Shown here one piece after another: positions 8,306 to 18,615 of a stretch of DNA of 64,000 nucleotides (within the stretch, counting starts at the first letter, position 1; every line of letters begins with the position of its first letter). A program made the position numbers and the translations under genes. The DNA is from Acinetobacter colistiniresistens (GTDB lineage Bacteria > Pseudomonadota > Gammaproteobacteria > Pseudomonadales > Moraxellaceae): contig NZ_KE340381.1 of assembly GCF_000413935.1 (NCBI RefSeq), positions 348,939 to 412,938 of the forward strand, written 5' to 3'. Below the pieces are notes generated by a model. It worked only from the letters and a program-made list of their open reading frames with translations, ran no database searches and had not been told where the DNA came from.

Positions 8306-8876
8306 TTTCTTATTATTTTTCAAATAGCTATATTATTTATTAATTTTAAATTATGATATAAGTGTATTTTTATAATCAAATAACAGACTTTAAAAACACA
8401 AATTTAAACCATTTAGGCCAATCCAACACATTCATGTATGAATAAAATAAGCCCATCTCAACCATCTTATCGGATGTATACATCGGATCGCTACAGATAG
8501 GATATAAATCAGTCAGTTTGGGGAAACTATTTACACCATTATGCATAGCTAAGCCTGTTTTTTTATTGTGCACATCATCGTATCTGGTCAAAATGTGACT
8601 CATCTCTCTAAACTATAAACCTCAGATTTACTAGAACTTTACACAATAAAAATACAATATTTAATCTAAAGCGACTTGATTTGTACATTTTGAAACATTA
8701 GTTCAACCAAAACACCATCTAAATTAAAGTAAAATTCATGAACTAACCTCTCTAACATCAGTGTAAAGGCCAACCCTTTGCTGATGTACCTTTATTGCGT
8801 CTGTATCATCATTTAAATTCTTTCTCTCTATATCGCTTGTCATATAGAGCGTCATTTAATTTTTAAGGTAAATTGA
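8306..8876. other. AT-rich intergenic region upstream of mqo
   Basis: No supported gene. A 75-codon minus-strand frame (8376-8603) lacks a usable ribosome-binding spacing and any recognised domain. The last 150 bp presumably contain the mqo promoter; AAGGTAAATTG precedes the mqo ATG. Confidence 0.5.
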
Positions 8877-10517
8877 ATGAAAAAATTTTGGAAATATTTA
8901 TTAGTACTGCTCGTCGTACTGATTATTATTGCAATTGCCTTTCTTTTTAGACCAGTTGCGTCTAAGGCAATTAAAACCACCAACAACGAACCTACTGTCG
9001 ATGTTGTACTGATCGGTGGCGGGATCATGAGCGCCACTTTAGGTACTTACCTCAACGAATTACAACCAGACTGGAACATCCGCATGTATGAACGTCTTGA
9101 TGCTGTTGCACAAGAAAGTTCAAACGGTTTTAACAATGCGGGTACAGGTCACTCTGGCTTTATGGAAATGAACTATACCGAAGAAAAAGACGGTAAAATG
9201 GACATTTCTAAAGCCATCAACGTGGCTGGCCAGTTTGAAATTGCCAAGCAATTCTGGGCTTACCAAGTGAAACAAGGTGTGTTAGAAACACCAAATACGT
9301 TCATTAACCCAGTACCACACATTGCATTTGTGTGGGGCGATAACGTGAACTTCATGGAAAAGCGTTATGCTGCCATGGTTCAAAACCCGTTATTCGCGGG
9401 CATGAAAATGAGCGAAGACAAAGCTGAAATTCAGAAATGGGCACCTTTGGTGATGGATGGTCGTGATCCTCAACAAAAAGTGGCAGCAACCCGTATGGAC
9501 GTTGGTTCTGACGTGAACTACGGTGCAATCACCACTCAGTTGATCAACCACCTCGAAAAGAGTCCAAACTTCAAACTCAGCACTTCAACTGAAGTAACAG
9601 GTATCAGCAAGAATGACGACAACACTTGGTCTGTTGCATTCAAAGATTTGAAATCTGGCAAAGTTGATCATGTTAAAACACGTTTCGTATTTATTGGTGC
9701 GGGCGGTGCTGCAATTAAATTATTGCAAATGACTGGCTTACCAGAAGCACAACAATATGCAGGCTTCCCTGTAGGTGGTGAGTTCCTTGTGACTGACAAC
9801 CCTGCGGTCACTGCAAAACACACAGCCAAAGTCTATGGCCGTGCTGATCTTGGTGCGCCTCCAATGTCTGTTCCACATATTGATACCCGTTATATCGACG
9901 GTAAAAAATATGTGTTGTTTGGCCCATTCGCAACCTATTCAAACAAGTTCCTGAAAAATGGTTCACAACTTGATTTGCTTGCATCAACCAACAAAAACAA
10001 CGTCTTGCCTATGGCTGCAATTGGTCTACAAAATGCTGACCTTGTTCAGTATCTCGTAAGCCAAGTGTTGATGTCTGATGCTGATCGTTTCAACGAGTTG
10101 AAAAAATACTACCCTGAAGCTGATCCAAAAGACTGGCATTTACAACAAGGTGGTCAACGCGTTCAGATCATCAAAAAAGAGCCGGGTAAACCTGCGAAAT
10201 TGCAATTCGGTACAGAAATCTTTGCGTCTAAAGACAAGTCTGTAACGGCGTTGTTAGGTGCTTCTCCAGGTGCATCAACCTCTCCTTACATCATGCTCAA
10301 CTTGCTTGAAAAAGCATTCCCAGAGCAAACCAAAGGTGTTTGGAATGAGAAATTGCATGAGATCGTTCGTTCTTATGGCAAAGACCTTTCAACCGATCCT
10401 GCGTTGTTAGATCAAATCCGTCATTACTCAAGTTCAACTTTGGGCTTGAACTATACGACACCTGCAAACTTGGTTCCTGCCAAGAAAGTAGAAAAAGCGG
10501 AAGCTGTTGCACAATAA
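8877..10517 (+). CDS. mqo: Malate:quinone oxidoreductase
   Basis: Oxidises L-malate to oxaloacetate and passes electrons to quinone at the inner membrane, an FAD enzyme of the TCA cycle. At 546 residues it is within the family's range. An N-terminal membrane anchor (about residues 5-26, [17 protein letters not shown]) precedes the FAD Rossmann motif [16 protein letters not shown]. Other Mqo hallmarks are [26 protein letters not shown]-like text ([24 protein letters not shown]) and [15 protein letters not shown] near the C terminus. The N-terminal hydrophobic anchor is longer than in many Mqo proteins. It is monocistronic, with its own terminator. Confidence 0.97.
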   Translation: MKKFWKYLLVLLVVLIIIAIAFLFRPVASKAIKTTNNEPTVDVVLIGGGIMSATLGTYLNELQPDWNIRMYERLDAVAQESSNGFNNAGTGHSGFMEMNYTEEKDGKMDISKAINVAGQFEIAKQFWAYQVKQGVLETPNTFINPVPHIAFVWGDNVNFMEKRYAAMVQNPLFAGMKMSEDKAEIQKWAPLVMDGRDPQQKVAATRMDVGSDVNYGAITTQLINHLEKSPNFKLSTSTEVTGISKNDDNTWSVAFKDLKSGKVDHVKTRFVFIGAGGAAIKLLQMTGLPEAQQYAGFPVGGEFLVTDNPAVTAKHTAKVYGRADLGAPPMSVPHIDTRYIDGKKYVLFGPFATYSNKFLKNGSQLDLLASTNKNNVLPMAAIGLQNADLVQYLVSQVLMSDADRFNELKKYYPEADPKDWHLQQGGQRVQIIKKEPGKPAKLQFGTEIFASKDKSVTALLGASPGASTSPYIMLNLLEKAFPEQTKGVWNEKLHEIVRSYGKDLSTDPALLDQIRHYSSSTLGLNYTTPANLVPAKKVEKAEAVAQ

Positions 10518-10536
10518 GCAAGGCCAAGCCTAAATC

Positions 10537-10567
10537 AAAAGGGAGGAGTTTCGGCTCTTCCCTTTTC
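10537..10567 (+). terminator. Terminator of mqo
   Basis: AAAAGGGAGGAG pairs with CTCTTCCCTTTTC around a TTTCGG loop, followed by a short T-rich stretch, 20 bp after the mqo stop. Confidence 0.75.
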
Positions 10568-10595
10568 TCATTCTGCCTTTTATATTTTTCGCCCT

Positions 10596-11837
10596 ATGCC
10601 TTCTGCTGTACCCGATTCTGCTTTTGCTGCATTTGCCAGTCGTGACTTTAGGTTATTGACCCTCAATCAATGCTGCCTAACCTTTGCGGTACTGATTCAA
10701 GAAGTGCTGGTGGCGTTTCATCTGTATCAAATCACCAAAAACCCGCTGATTCTCGGCTTGGTCGGGATCATGGATTTTTTGCCTTTTCTCGCCCTGTCTT
10801 TATGGGGCGGTTATATTGCTGACCGCTTTAATCGGCAGCGTATTTTGCAAATCAGTTTTAGTTTAGCCATTCCCCTATCGCTTGGCTTATGGATCTGCTT
10901 TGATCTGTTTCAGGCGGATAAAATCAGTTCCAACCTCTTACTCATTGCAACCTTCAGTATCCTGTTTTTATTTGGCTGTATTCGCGGTATTTATAGCCCC
11001 TGCTTCAACTCCTTACGCCCCTTTGTGATTCCTGAACATCTGTATGCCAATGCGGCAACATGGACCAGTATGTGCTGGCAGGCCTGTGGCATTCTTGCCC
11101 CTGTAATCGGCGGCTTTTTACTGGCTCATCTCAATTTAGAGATTACCTTTGCCGTGATCGTGGCACTTTTTCTGATTGGCTGTATCGCGCTGTGGTGTTT
11201 ACAAAAACGAGCGTTTCCACAACTGCAAACCGAGTCGATAACACAAAGTCTGAAAGAAGCACTGCAATTTATTTTTAAAACCAAAATTATTTTCTGGGCG
11301 ATGTTTCTCGATCTTGGTTCCGTTTTCTTTGGCGGCATCATCGCGCTGCTCCCCATTTTTGCCCAAGATATTTTGCATGTCGGCGCCGATGGTTTTGGTC
11401 TATTACGCGCTGCGCCTGCGTTTGGCGGCTTGCTGATGATGGTGATTTTAGTCCGCTATCCACCCAAGTCCCGACCATGGCAAATCATGTTAATTGCAGT
11501 GGCAGGCTTTGCACTATGCACCTTGTTATTTGCTGTTACCAGACAGCTCTATTTTTCTGTCGCAGTTCTCATTATTATGGGTGCCTGTGACAGCATCAAC
11601 ATTGTTATTCGTCAAACCATACTGCAACTGATTCCCCCCAAGGACATGCTTGGACGCATTGCTGCCATTAATGGCATCTTTGTCACCTCAAGTAATGAAC
11701 TGGGTGCCTTGCAGTCCAGTGTGATGACACGCTTTTTCAGTGTAGTGCCTGCAATGTTGATTGGTGGATCACTTTCTTTGCTCTGTGTTGTATTAACAAA
11801 GATCAAAACCAAAGATTTATTGAATTTTCGTTTTTAA
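10596..11837 (+). CDS. MFS transporter (MFS_3/EntS-like)
   Basis: 413 residues with about 12 hydrophobic segments. The N-terminal 'FRLLTLNQ...' start, the GGYIADRFNRQRIL loop between TM2 and TM3 and the RGIYSPCFNSLRPFV segment are typical of MFS_3 exporters related to EntS (siderophore or drug export). The substrate cannot be deduced. It probably shares a transcript with the small membrane gene 38 bp downstream, which ends at a clear terminator. Confidence 0.88.
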   Translation: MPSAVPDSAFAAFASRDFRLLTLNQCCLTFAVLIQEVLVAFHLYQITKNPLILGLVGIMDFLPFLALSLWGGYIADRFNRQRILQISFSLAIPLSLGLWICFDLFQADKISSNLLLIATFSILFLFGCIRGIYSPCFNSLRPFVIPEHLYANAATWTSMCWQACGILAPVIGGFLLAHLNLEITFAVIVALFLIGCIALWCLQKRAFPQLQTESITQSLKEALQFIFKTKIIFWAMFLDLGSVFFGGIIALLPIFAQDILHVGADGFGLLRAAPAFGGLLMMVILVRYPPKSRPWQIMLIAVAGFALCTLLFAVTRQLYFSVAVLIIMGACDSINIVIRQTILQLIPPKDMLGRIAAINGIFVTSSNELGALQSSVMTRFFSVVPAMLIGGSLSLLCVVLTKIKTKDLLNFRF

Positions 11838-11875
11838 TTTCTCAAACAAACAGCTATTTAAAAAACCAATGTAAT

Positions 11876-12331
11876 ATGAAACATACTTTGCCGCCCGCTT
11901 CAGGCCTATCTAAATTTATCATTTTTTCCGTTTTTGTATGGCTCGTACTCTTGTGGCTGCAGTCCACCTATATTGTGGTGATTGGCGGCCAAGCCTATCT
12001 GTTCTGGACTTCTTTCGGTCTGTTAATCTTAAATATTCTCAGCCTGCGACCAAGCACCTTAAAAAATCGAATTGCCTTGGCCATCACCGCCGTATTACTG
12101 GTCTATCTGGTATTTAACTCGCTGTTTTGTACCTATCTGATGATTGCCTTCTATTGTATTTTCTATCTCTATTCAGGCGAATATAAAAATAAACGTGCCA
12201 TTAAACTGATCAGCCTGTTTTTGATTATGATCATCTTTGCCATCTATCAAAGCCAGTCCTTGCATGAACTAAAAAGCCACTATGCCCCTTATGAAACCGG
12301 TGAAACATGGCAAAAATACGGCGCCTTATAA
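11876..12331 (+). CDS. Small integral membrane protein, hypothetical
   Basis: 151 residues with roughly four transmembrane segments (about 13-30, 38-55, 65-95 as two helices, 105-120) and a hydrophilic tail ending ETWQKYGAL. No family is recognised. It follows the MFS gene by 38 bp on the same strand and precedes a terminator, so co-transcription with the transporter is likely. Confidence 0.7.
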   Translation: MKHTLPPASGLSKFIIFSVFVWLVLLWLQSTYIVVIGGQAYLFWTSFGLLILNILSLRPSTLKNRIALAITAVLLVYLVFNSLFCTYLMIAFYCIFYLYSGEYKNKRAIKLISLFLIMIIFAIYQSQSLHELKSHYAPYETGETWQKYGAL

Positions 12332-12341
12332 TTCAGCCCAT

Positions 12342-12370
12342 AAAAAACCTCACGTGCAGTGAGGTTTTTT
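12342..12370. terminator. Bidirectional terminator between convergent genes
   Basis: AAAAAACCTCAC and GTGAGGTTTTTT form a 12-bp stem around a 5-nt loop with A and T runs on both sides, serving the MFS operon and the minus-strand betT. Confidence 0.9.
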
Positions 12371-12379
12371 ATGGAAGGC

Positions 12380-14440
12380 TTAGTCTTGTGAATCTGGATA
12401 CAAAGGACGGTTACCAGGACTAATCCGATTGATATGCAAGAAAGTCATATGACGTTCATACTTATCCAGAATGTCATTAATCACCTGTTCTTTGGTGTAT
12501 CCCACCAAGTCATTGTCCTGAGAACCTTCATACAAGAAAGTCTCTAAACGGTAGTAGAACTGCTTGCCACGTTTACCACGCTCACTAAAGGTCGGTGCGA
12601 TATAACGTACCGGCCAGATCTGGTACACGAAGTTATGCTCTTCTTCGATGTAGATGGTGAGATCCAGATGGTACAGGCTGTCGCTTTCATCGACCTCGCC
12701 CTGCGTCACTTCCACATTCATGCCACGCTTGATCAACTCATCCGCCACGGTCTGTACCGCTGGCTTACATACACTGTCGAGCATACGTTGAGTTTCACTA
12801 CTGCCCGGATGATGCATGACACGGGATAAGCGCTGCTTCCAGTTCAGGATGTCCACGTTTCCAACCACAGGTGCCGCATTTAAGCTACGACTGGCTTTAC
12901 GATAATCCTCTAAACGCAAGGATTTATATAAGCCCGCCATCACCAACAACATCACAAAACTAAACGGCAAGCCCATGATCACCGTGGCGCTTTGCAGGGC
13001 TGTAATCCCGTTCGCCATCAACATCGCGATCGTGAGTAAACCAATTGCCGTTGCCCAGAAAATTCTCAGCCAACGCGGTGCGTCATTGTCAACATTGGAA
13101 AACTTGGTGGTAAAGTTACCGAGTACCAAAGCACCTGAATCCGCAGACGTCACATAGAACAGCAAACCAGTAATGGTGGCCACACCCGCAATAAAGGTAA
13201 AGCCCGGATATTGCGCCAACAGGTCATAAAAACCATGTGCAGGATCAGTCAAAACCGTTTGTGCCAGTGCCGTATTGCCTTCAAAAATCACGTTATATAA
13301 GGCGCTATTTCCGAAAATAGACAACCATGTAATCGTAAATAATAAGGGAATGATCAGGGTGCCACAGACGAACTCACGAATGGTACGACCACGTGAAATA
13401 CGTGCCAAGAATAGCCCCACAAATGGCGACCATGCCACCCACCATGCCCAGAAGAACAAGGTCCAACTGTTCATCCAGTCTTTCGGGCGGTCAAAGGCAA
13501 AACTTTCCAGCGCCAGACTCGGGAAACGGCTGATATAGTCACCAAAGTTTTGCACCAAGGCATTGAGCAGAAATTCGGTATTGCCGAGGAACAGGACAAA
13601 CAACATCAGGCCAATTGCGGCATAGATATTGATTTCAGACAGCACCTTGATGCCTTTATTCACCCCTGCGGTCACCGAAATAATGGTGACAATTACAGCA
13701 AGGCCAATCAGGGCAATCTGAATCCAAAGGTTTTCAGGTACATCAAACAGTACATGCAGACCATAGTTGATCTGAACGACGGCGATACCACAGGTGGTTG
13801 CGATACCAAAGATGGTGCCAATCACCGCAGCGGTATCGACGGTATGCCCAATTGGCCCGTCAATTTTATTACCAAAGATTGGGTATAAGGCAGAACGAAT
13901 GGTCAGCGGCAAGTTATAACGATAACTGAAATAGCCCAAGGCCATCCCGACCAGTGCATACATGCCCCAACCGGTTAAGCCGTAGTGGAACAGGGTCCAG
14001 ACCATGCCCTGACGAGCAGCTTCAAAGGTCTGCCCCTCGCCCACAGGTGGATTCATATAATGAGACAGCGGCTCAGCCACCGAGAAGAACATCAAGTCTG
14101 TGCCGATCCCCGCTGCGAACAGCATCGCCGACCAACTCAGCAGACTAAACTCGGGTTTAGAGTGCTTCGGCCCGAGCTTGATATCACCATAACGCGAGCA
14201 GGCAATAAAGATCACGAAGATCAGATACAGCGTTGCTGCCAGCAAATAATACCAGCTGAATTTATCACTAACCCAAGCCAGCACCACATTGAGTAAGTGG
14301 TTGGCAAAGTCATTAAAAAAAATCGTAACCAGTGCAAATGTTAAAATAAGTAGAGCTGAAACATAAAAGACCACACGATTTAACTGGTCTTTATTCGCTA
14401 ATGTAGAATCATCAACCGCTCTTGGATTATCTGTTGCCAT
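12380..14440 (-). CDS. betT: BCCT-family choline transporter with long C-terminal domain
   Basis: 686 residues, close to E. coli BetT. Twelve transmembrane segments include the BCCT signature FFWAWWVAWSPFVGLFLARIS and RGRTIREF. After the last helix (about residue 500) a 180-residue cytosolic tail follows, the part that confers osmotic control of transport in BetT-type proteins. The start has GAGGATTGT upstream. It is the second of two divergent-side transporters, 117 bp downstream of the other betT, both facing away from betIBA. In Acinetobacter baylyi two such transporters supply choline with and without osmotic control; here the long-tail protein fits the osmotically controlled one. Confidence 0.93.
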   Translation of the reverse strand: MATDNPRAVDDSTLANKDQLNRVVFYVSALLILTFALVTIFFNDFANHLLNVVLAWVSDKFSWYYLLAATLYLIFVIFIACSRYGDIKLGPKHSKPEFSLLSWSAMLFAAGIGTDLMFFSVAEPLSHYMNPPVGEGQTFEAARQGMVWTLFHYGLTGWGMYALVGMALGYFSYRYNLPLTIRSALYPIFGNKIDGPIGHTVDTAAVIGTIFGIATTCGIAVVQINYGLHVLFDVPENLWIQIALIGLAVIVTIISVTAGVNKGIKVLSEINIYAAIGLMLFVLFLGNTEFLLNALVQNFGDYISRFPSLALESFAFDRPKDWMNSWTLFFWAWWVAWSPFVGLFLARISRGRTIREFVCGTLIIPLLFTITWLSIFGNSALYNVIFEGNTALAQTVLTDPAHGFYDLLAQYPGFTFIAGVATITGLLFYVTSADSGALVLGNFTTKFSNVDNDAPRWLRIFWATAIGLLTIAMLMANGITALQSATVIMGLPFSFVMLLVMAGLYKSLRLEDYRKASRSLNAAPVVGNVDILNWKQRLSRVMHHPGSSETQRMLDSVCKPAVQTVADELIKRGMNVEVTQGEVDESDSLYHLDLTIYIEEEHNFVYQIWPVRYIAPTFSERGKRGKQFYYRLETFLYEGSQDNDLVGYTKEQVINDILDKYERHMTFLHINRISPGNRPLYPDSQD

Positions 14441-14557
14441 ACAATCCTCAGGGAGTTAGAGAACAAAAAGAAAATATTCATCTACGTCTTTCCATCTTTG
14501 CATCAATGAAAAGACATGTCTGAATAAAAAATGAAAAATAAAAGTCATTTACCCGAA

Positions 14558-16168
14558 TTACAATGTTTCTGATTTTTCAGTTATAGCTGGTGATGACTGA
14601 GTTACCTGCGTTATCACTTGCGGTGGTGTAGGACGAAATTGATCCTGTTTTAGTGCTTTGGCGAGGCCAAACATATACAGCAAAATAATAACGGAAAATG
14701 GTAAACCACACAGCACCACGGCACTTTGCATGGAGTGGAAACTCCCTGCCAACAGCAGACCAATACTGACAATGGTAATCACCACAGACCAGAAAATTCT
14801 TAACCAAATCGGCGAATCACTTTCATTGCTACCCCCTTTCGAGGACAGATTTGCGATCATGAGTGTACCAGAACCCACAGGGGTCAAAAACAATACGAAA
14901 CAAATCACAACAACAATCCCGGCAATATAGGGATTGAACGGTAAAAATTCGAGAAGCTTAAATAAGGACAAGGCAGGGTCAGTCATGACCAGATCACCGA
15001 GGATTTTTTGCTTCTGTTCCAGAATAAAATAGATTGCAGTATTGCCAAAAATCGAGATCCAAGCCAAGGTAAAACCGAGTGGAATCAGGCAGACACCCAA
15101 CACCACTTCGCGAATGGTACGGCCTTTAGAAATCCGCGCAATAAACATGCCCACGAATGGCGCCCATGCAATCCACCATGCCCAATAAAACACTGTCCAT
15201 GAACCTAACCATTCACCTGCTTTACTGTTGTAGAGATACATATCAAAGCTTTTTGCCAGAAAATGATCGAGATAATCGCCCATATTCTGCACCAAACCAT
15301 TCAACAGATGATTGGTTGGGCCTGTCAGGAACACGAATAATAATAAGGCATAGAGTAATCGTAGATTAATCCGCGATAACCACGCCAGACCTTTTTCAAT
15401 TCCGACCACGGTAGTAATGGTCGCCACGGACATCATCAACAACACCACCGCAATCAGTGTGGTCTGGTTATTGGGAATTTCTGGGAGAAGATAATGTAGA
15501 CCTGAGACCAGTACCAAGGCCCCGATGCCCAAGTTAGTCACCAAAGAAATGACTGTGGCTAAAATCCCGAAGCCATCGACAAAATCTCCAATCAAACCAT
15601 GAATCCGCTCACCAAAAATCGGATACAGCGCAGAACGCAAGGCCAACGGCAAATCTCGACGGAAGGCAAAATAACCCAAGGTAACACCCAGCAAGGCATA
15701 CAACACCCAACCATGAATGCCCCAATGTAAAAAGCTGTACATCATGGCATCACGTGCAGCTTGAATCGTTCCACCCTGACCTTCTGGCGGTCGCAGGAAA
15801 TGGTCAACAGGCTCAGCCACACCGTAATATAACAATGCAATCCCGATCCCTGCCGAAAACAACATCGACACCCAAGCCAGATAACCAAATTCTGGTTTAT
15901 CGTCATCTTTGCCCAAAGGAATCTGCCCAACCCGTGAAAACGCCAGCCAAGCAACAAAACCTAAACAAACCACGATCACCAACATGTAGTACCAACCAAA
16001 CAATTGATTGGCCTGCCCTTGGATATAGGTCAACCAGAACTGGCTGCGCTGCGGAAACAACACAAACAATAGGCCAAAAATGCCGATACTGATTGCGGAG
16101 CTCCAAAAAACAAACAAATTTAAACGTATGGGTTCGGATGGGGATCCTTCATTACTTTTTGACACCAT
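14558..16168 (-). CDS. betT: BCCT-family choline transporter, short form
   Basis: 536 residues with the same BCCT signature (FYWAWWIAWAPFVGMFIARIS, KGRTIREV) but only about a 30-residue tail after the final helix. It lacks the long C-terminal osmosensing domain of its neighbour, which suggests osmolarity-independent choline uptake (inference from family knowledge). A good AAGGAG ribosome-binding site precedes the ATG. Its promoter shares the intergenic region with betI and the 40-bp palindrome, so BetI control by choline is likely. Confidence 0.92.
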   Translation of the reverse strand: MVSKSNEGSPSEPIRLNLFVFWSSAISIGIFGLLFVLFPQRSQFWLTYIQGQANQLFGWYYMLVIVVCLGFVAWLAFSRVGQIPLGKDDDKPEFGYLAWVSMLFSAGIGIALLYYGVAEPVDHFLRPPEGQGGTIQAARDAMMYSFLHWGIHGWVLYALLGVTLGYFAFRRDLPLALRSALYPIFGERIHGLIGDFVDGFGILATVISLVTNLGIGALVLVSGLHYLLPEIPNNQTTLIAVVLLMMSVATITTVVGIEKGLAWLSRINLRLLYALLLFVFLTGPTNHLLNGLVQNMGDYLDHFLAKSFDMYLYNSKAGEWLGSWTVFYWAWWIAWAPFVGMFIARISKGRTIREVVLGVCLIPLGFTLAWISIFGNTAIYFILEQKQKILGDLVMTDPALSLFKLLEFLPFNPYIAGIVVVICFVLFLTPVGSGTLMIANLSSKGGSNESDSPIWLRIFWSVVITIVSIGLLLAGSFHSMQSAVVLCGLPFSVIILLYMFGLAKALKQDQFRPTPPQVITQVTQSSPAITEKSETL

Positions 16169-16316
16169 GTTCTTGCTCCTTGCAATTGGTGTATTTTTCT
16201 TTAAAAAATAATGTGATAAGTATCATTTAACACCTATCGCCTTATCCCTGAGAATCTTTGATTTATTACTTTACATCTGTTCTTGCCAATCAAAAATTCA
16301 TTGATTTTTACAGATT

Positions 16317-16356
16317 ATACTTTTTATTGATTGAACGTTCAATCAATAAAAAGTAT
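16317..16356. promoter_or_regulatory. Perfect 40-bp palindrome, probable BetI operator
   Basis: The sequence is exactly self-complementary over 40 bp, centred between 16336 and 16337, with core TTGATTGAACGTTCAATCAA. It sits in the 265-bp divergent region between betT (start 16168) and betI. TetR-family regulators bind such dyads, and the core resembles known BetI boxes. Occupation would repress both arms, with choline relieving repression in the known BetI system. Confidence 0.85.
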
Positions 16357-16433
16357 GATAAAAAATGTTATGATGCTCTACATCGAGAAATGTTGAATAA
16401 AAAGCACCTTGGCAGGGCTTGAAATGGATAAGC

Positions 16434-17060
16434 ATGACAAAGCGTAGAGTTAAACCAGAGCATGTGCGACGTGAAGAGATTATTAACGCCGCATTTTATG
16501 TAATTTCTGAAGTGGGGTTATCCAATACCACCATTGCACAGATTGCAAAAAAGGCCGAATTATCGACAGGTATCGTGAGTCACTATTTTGGTGACAAACA
16601 GGGTCTAATCAATACCTGTATGCAGGAAATGCTCAACGTTTTGCGTCAAAAAACCGACCAATATAAAACCGAAGCAGATGCGCATCCAGAAAACCAGATC
16701 AAGGCCATTATTGATTCCAACTTCGATATCAGTCAGGTCAACAAACAAGCCATGCGGGTCTGGTTAGACTTCTGGTCAGCCAGTATGCACCTGCCCGAAC
16801 TTGGACGTTTACAACGAATTAATGATCAGCGCCTGTATTCCAACCTGAAGCATTATTTTTTGATGTTGGTAGAGGATAAACAACAGGCCAGCATTGCCGC
16901 TCGCGGATTGGCGGCTTTGATTGACGGATTATGGTTACGTGGCAGTTTGAGCAGTCATGATGAGTTTGACAGCCAGTTGGCACGTTCCATTGCTTACGAT
17001 TATGTAAAAACGCAATTGCAATTTGCGAACAAACCTTTGCAGGAGAAACAGAATGAGTGA
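16434..17060 (+). CDS. betI: Choline-responsive repressor BetI (TetR family)
   Basis: 208 residues from the ATG at 16434 ([16 protein letters not shown]); a TTG five codons earlier is in frame but less likely. The N-terminal helix-turn-helix ([27 protein letters not shown]) closely matches the BetI DNA-binding domain, including STGI-SHYF. It represses the bet genes and responds to choline. Its stop overlaps the betB start (ATGAGTGA, 8 bp), giving translational coupling in betI-betB-betA. Confidence 0.93.
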   Translation: MTKRRVKPEHVRREEIINAAFYVISEVGLSNTTIAQIAKKAELSTGIVSHYFGDKQGLINTCMQEMLNVLRQKTDQYKTEADAHPENQIKAIIDSNFDISQVNKQAMRVWLDFWSASMHLPELGRLQRINDQRLYSNLKHYFLMLVEDKQQASIAARGLAALIDGLWLRGSLSSHDEFDSQLARSIAYDYVKTQLQFANKPLQEKQNE

Positions 17061-18525
17061 TGCACAAGTTCACCAGTTATATATCCACGGACGTTATGTC
17101 GCAGCAACCAGTGGTCAAACATTTAACAGCATTAACCCTGCCAACGGTGAAGTGATCGCAACACTTCAACAAGCCTCACAACAAGACATTGAAGCGGCTG
17201 TTCAAAGCGCACAACAAGGCCAGAAAGTCTGGGCAGCCATGACCGCAATGGAGCGTTCTCGCATCCTGCGCCGTGCAGTGGACATCTTACGTGAACGTAA
17301 TGATGAACTTGCCCGACTCGAAACCCTCGATACCGGTAAGGCTTACAGCGAAACCTCAACCGTGGATATCGTGACAGGTGCCGATGTCATCGAATACTAC
17401 GCAGGTCTTGCCACGGCCATTCAAGGCGAGCAAGTGCCACTACGCGAATCCAGCTTCTTCTATACCCGTCGCGAACCGCTTGGCGTGGTCGCTGGGATCG
17501 GTGCGTGGAACTACCCAATTCAAATCGCAATGTGGAAATCGGCCCCTGCCCTTGCTGCGGGTAATGCCATGATTTTCAAACCAAGCGAAACGACGCCGCT
17601 GACGGCATTCAAACTTGCTGAAATCTATACTGAAGCGGGCGTTCCAGACGGCGTCTTCAACGTCGTTCAAGGTGCGGGTCGTGACATCGGTCAATGGCTG
17701 ACTGAACATCCTGTGATTGAAAAAATCTCGTTCACGGGTGGTGTTGAAACAGGCAAGAAAGTCATGGCCAGTGCTGCGGGTTCGACCTTGAAAGAAGTCA
17801 CCATGGAGCTGGGTGGTAAATCACCCCTGATTATCTGTGATGATGCCAACCTTGACCGTGCTGCAGATATTGCAGTCATGGCAAACTTCTTTAGCTCAGG
17901 CCAAGTCTGTACCAATGGTACTCGCGTGTTTGTACCGAAAGCCCTGCTTGCTGATTTTGAAGCTGCCGTTGTAGAACGGGTAAAACGGATTCGTATTGGC
18001 GATCCGATGGCGGAGCAAACCAATTTCGGTCCACTCACCAGTTTCCCGCATATGGAAAAAGTATTGTCTTTCATTGAGTCAGGCAAACAGCAAGGCGCAA
18101 AACTGTTGATTGGTGGTGGACGTGCCACAGAAGGTGACTTGGCTAAAGGTGCTTATGTGCTCCCGACGGTATTCAGCAACTGCCAAGATAATATGGCGAT
18201 TGTGCAAGAAGAAATCTTCGGCCCTGTGATGAGTATTCTCAGCTATGAAACTGAGGAAGAAGTGATCCGTCGTGCTAATGACACCACCTTTGGCTTGGCT
18301 GCAGGTGTGGTGACTCAAGACATTAGCAAAGCGCATCGTATGATTCATCAACTTGAAGCCGGTATCTGCTGGATCAATACCTGGGGTGAATCACCTGCTG
18401 AAATGCCAGTGGGCGGCTACAAGCAATCTGGTGTTGGCCGTGAAAATGGCTTAACCACTTTGGGTCATTACACCCGTATCAAATCCGTTCAAGTTGAGTT
18501 AGGTGAGTATCACAGCATTTTCTAA
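17053..18525 (+). CDS. betB: Betaine aldehyde dehydrogenase
   Basis: 490 residues from ATG 17053, the same length as E. coli BetB, with AGGAGA just upstream. The frame stays open upstream but the start at MSDAQVHQ matches the family. Aldehyde dehydrogenase hallmarks are present: [11 protein letters not shown] (cofactor site), [19 protein letters not shown] with the general-base Glu, and [13 protein letters not shown] with the catalytic Cys. It converts betaine aldehyde to glycine betaine with NAD(P)+, the second step of osmoprotectant synthesis. Confidence 0.96.
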   Translation: MSDAQVHQLYIHGRYVAATSGQTFNSINPANGEVIATLQQASQQDIEAAVQSAQQGQKVWAAMTAMERSRILRRAVDILRERNDELARLETLDTGKAYSETSTVDIVTGADVIEYYAGLATAIQGEQVPLRESSFFYTRREPLGVVAGIGAWNYPIQIAMWKSAPALAAGNAMIFKPSETTPLTAFKLAEIYTEAGVPDGVFNVVQGAGRDIGQWLTEHPVIEKISFTGGVETGKKVMASAAGSTLKEVTMELGGKSPLIICDDANLDRAADIAVMANFFSSGQVCTNGTRVFVPKALLADFEAAVVERVKRIRIGDPMAEQTNFGPLTSFPHMEKVLSFIESGKQQGAKLLIGGGRATEGDLAKGAYVLPTVFSNCQDNMAIVQEEIFGPVMSILSYETEEEVIRRANDTTFGLAAGVVTQDISKAHRMIHQLEAGICWINTWGESPAEMPVGGYKQSGVGRENGLTTLGHYTRIKSVQVELGEYHSIF

Positions 18526-18615
18526 TGCGCTCAGCTGTCACCCTCAAAATTAATCCTCTATGCCGAGCAATCCCATGATTGCCTCGGCATCCTCAAGAAT
18601 AGAAAAAGGATAACG

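Noticed and set aside
8376..8603. Minus-strand 75-codon frame upstream of mqo
   Set aside because: No ribosome-binding site at usable spacing, no recognised domain, and it lies in AT-rich intergenic DNA.
13550..13888. Long open frames antisense to betT (also 13275-13538, 15754-16092, 59403-59921)
   Set aside because: They are shadows of strongly conserved genes on the opposite strand.
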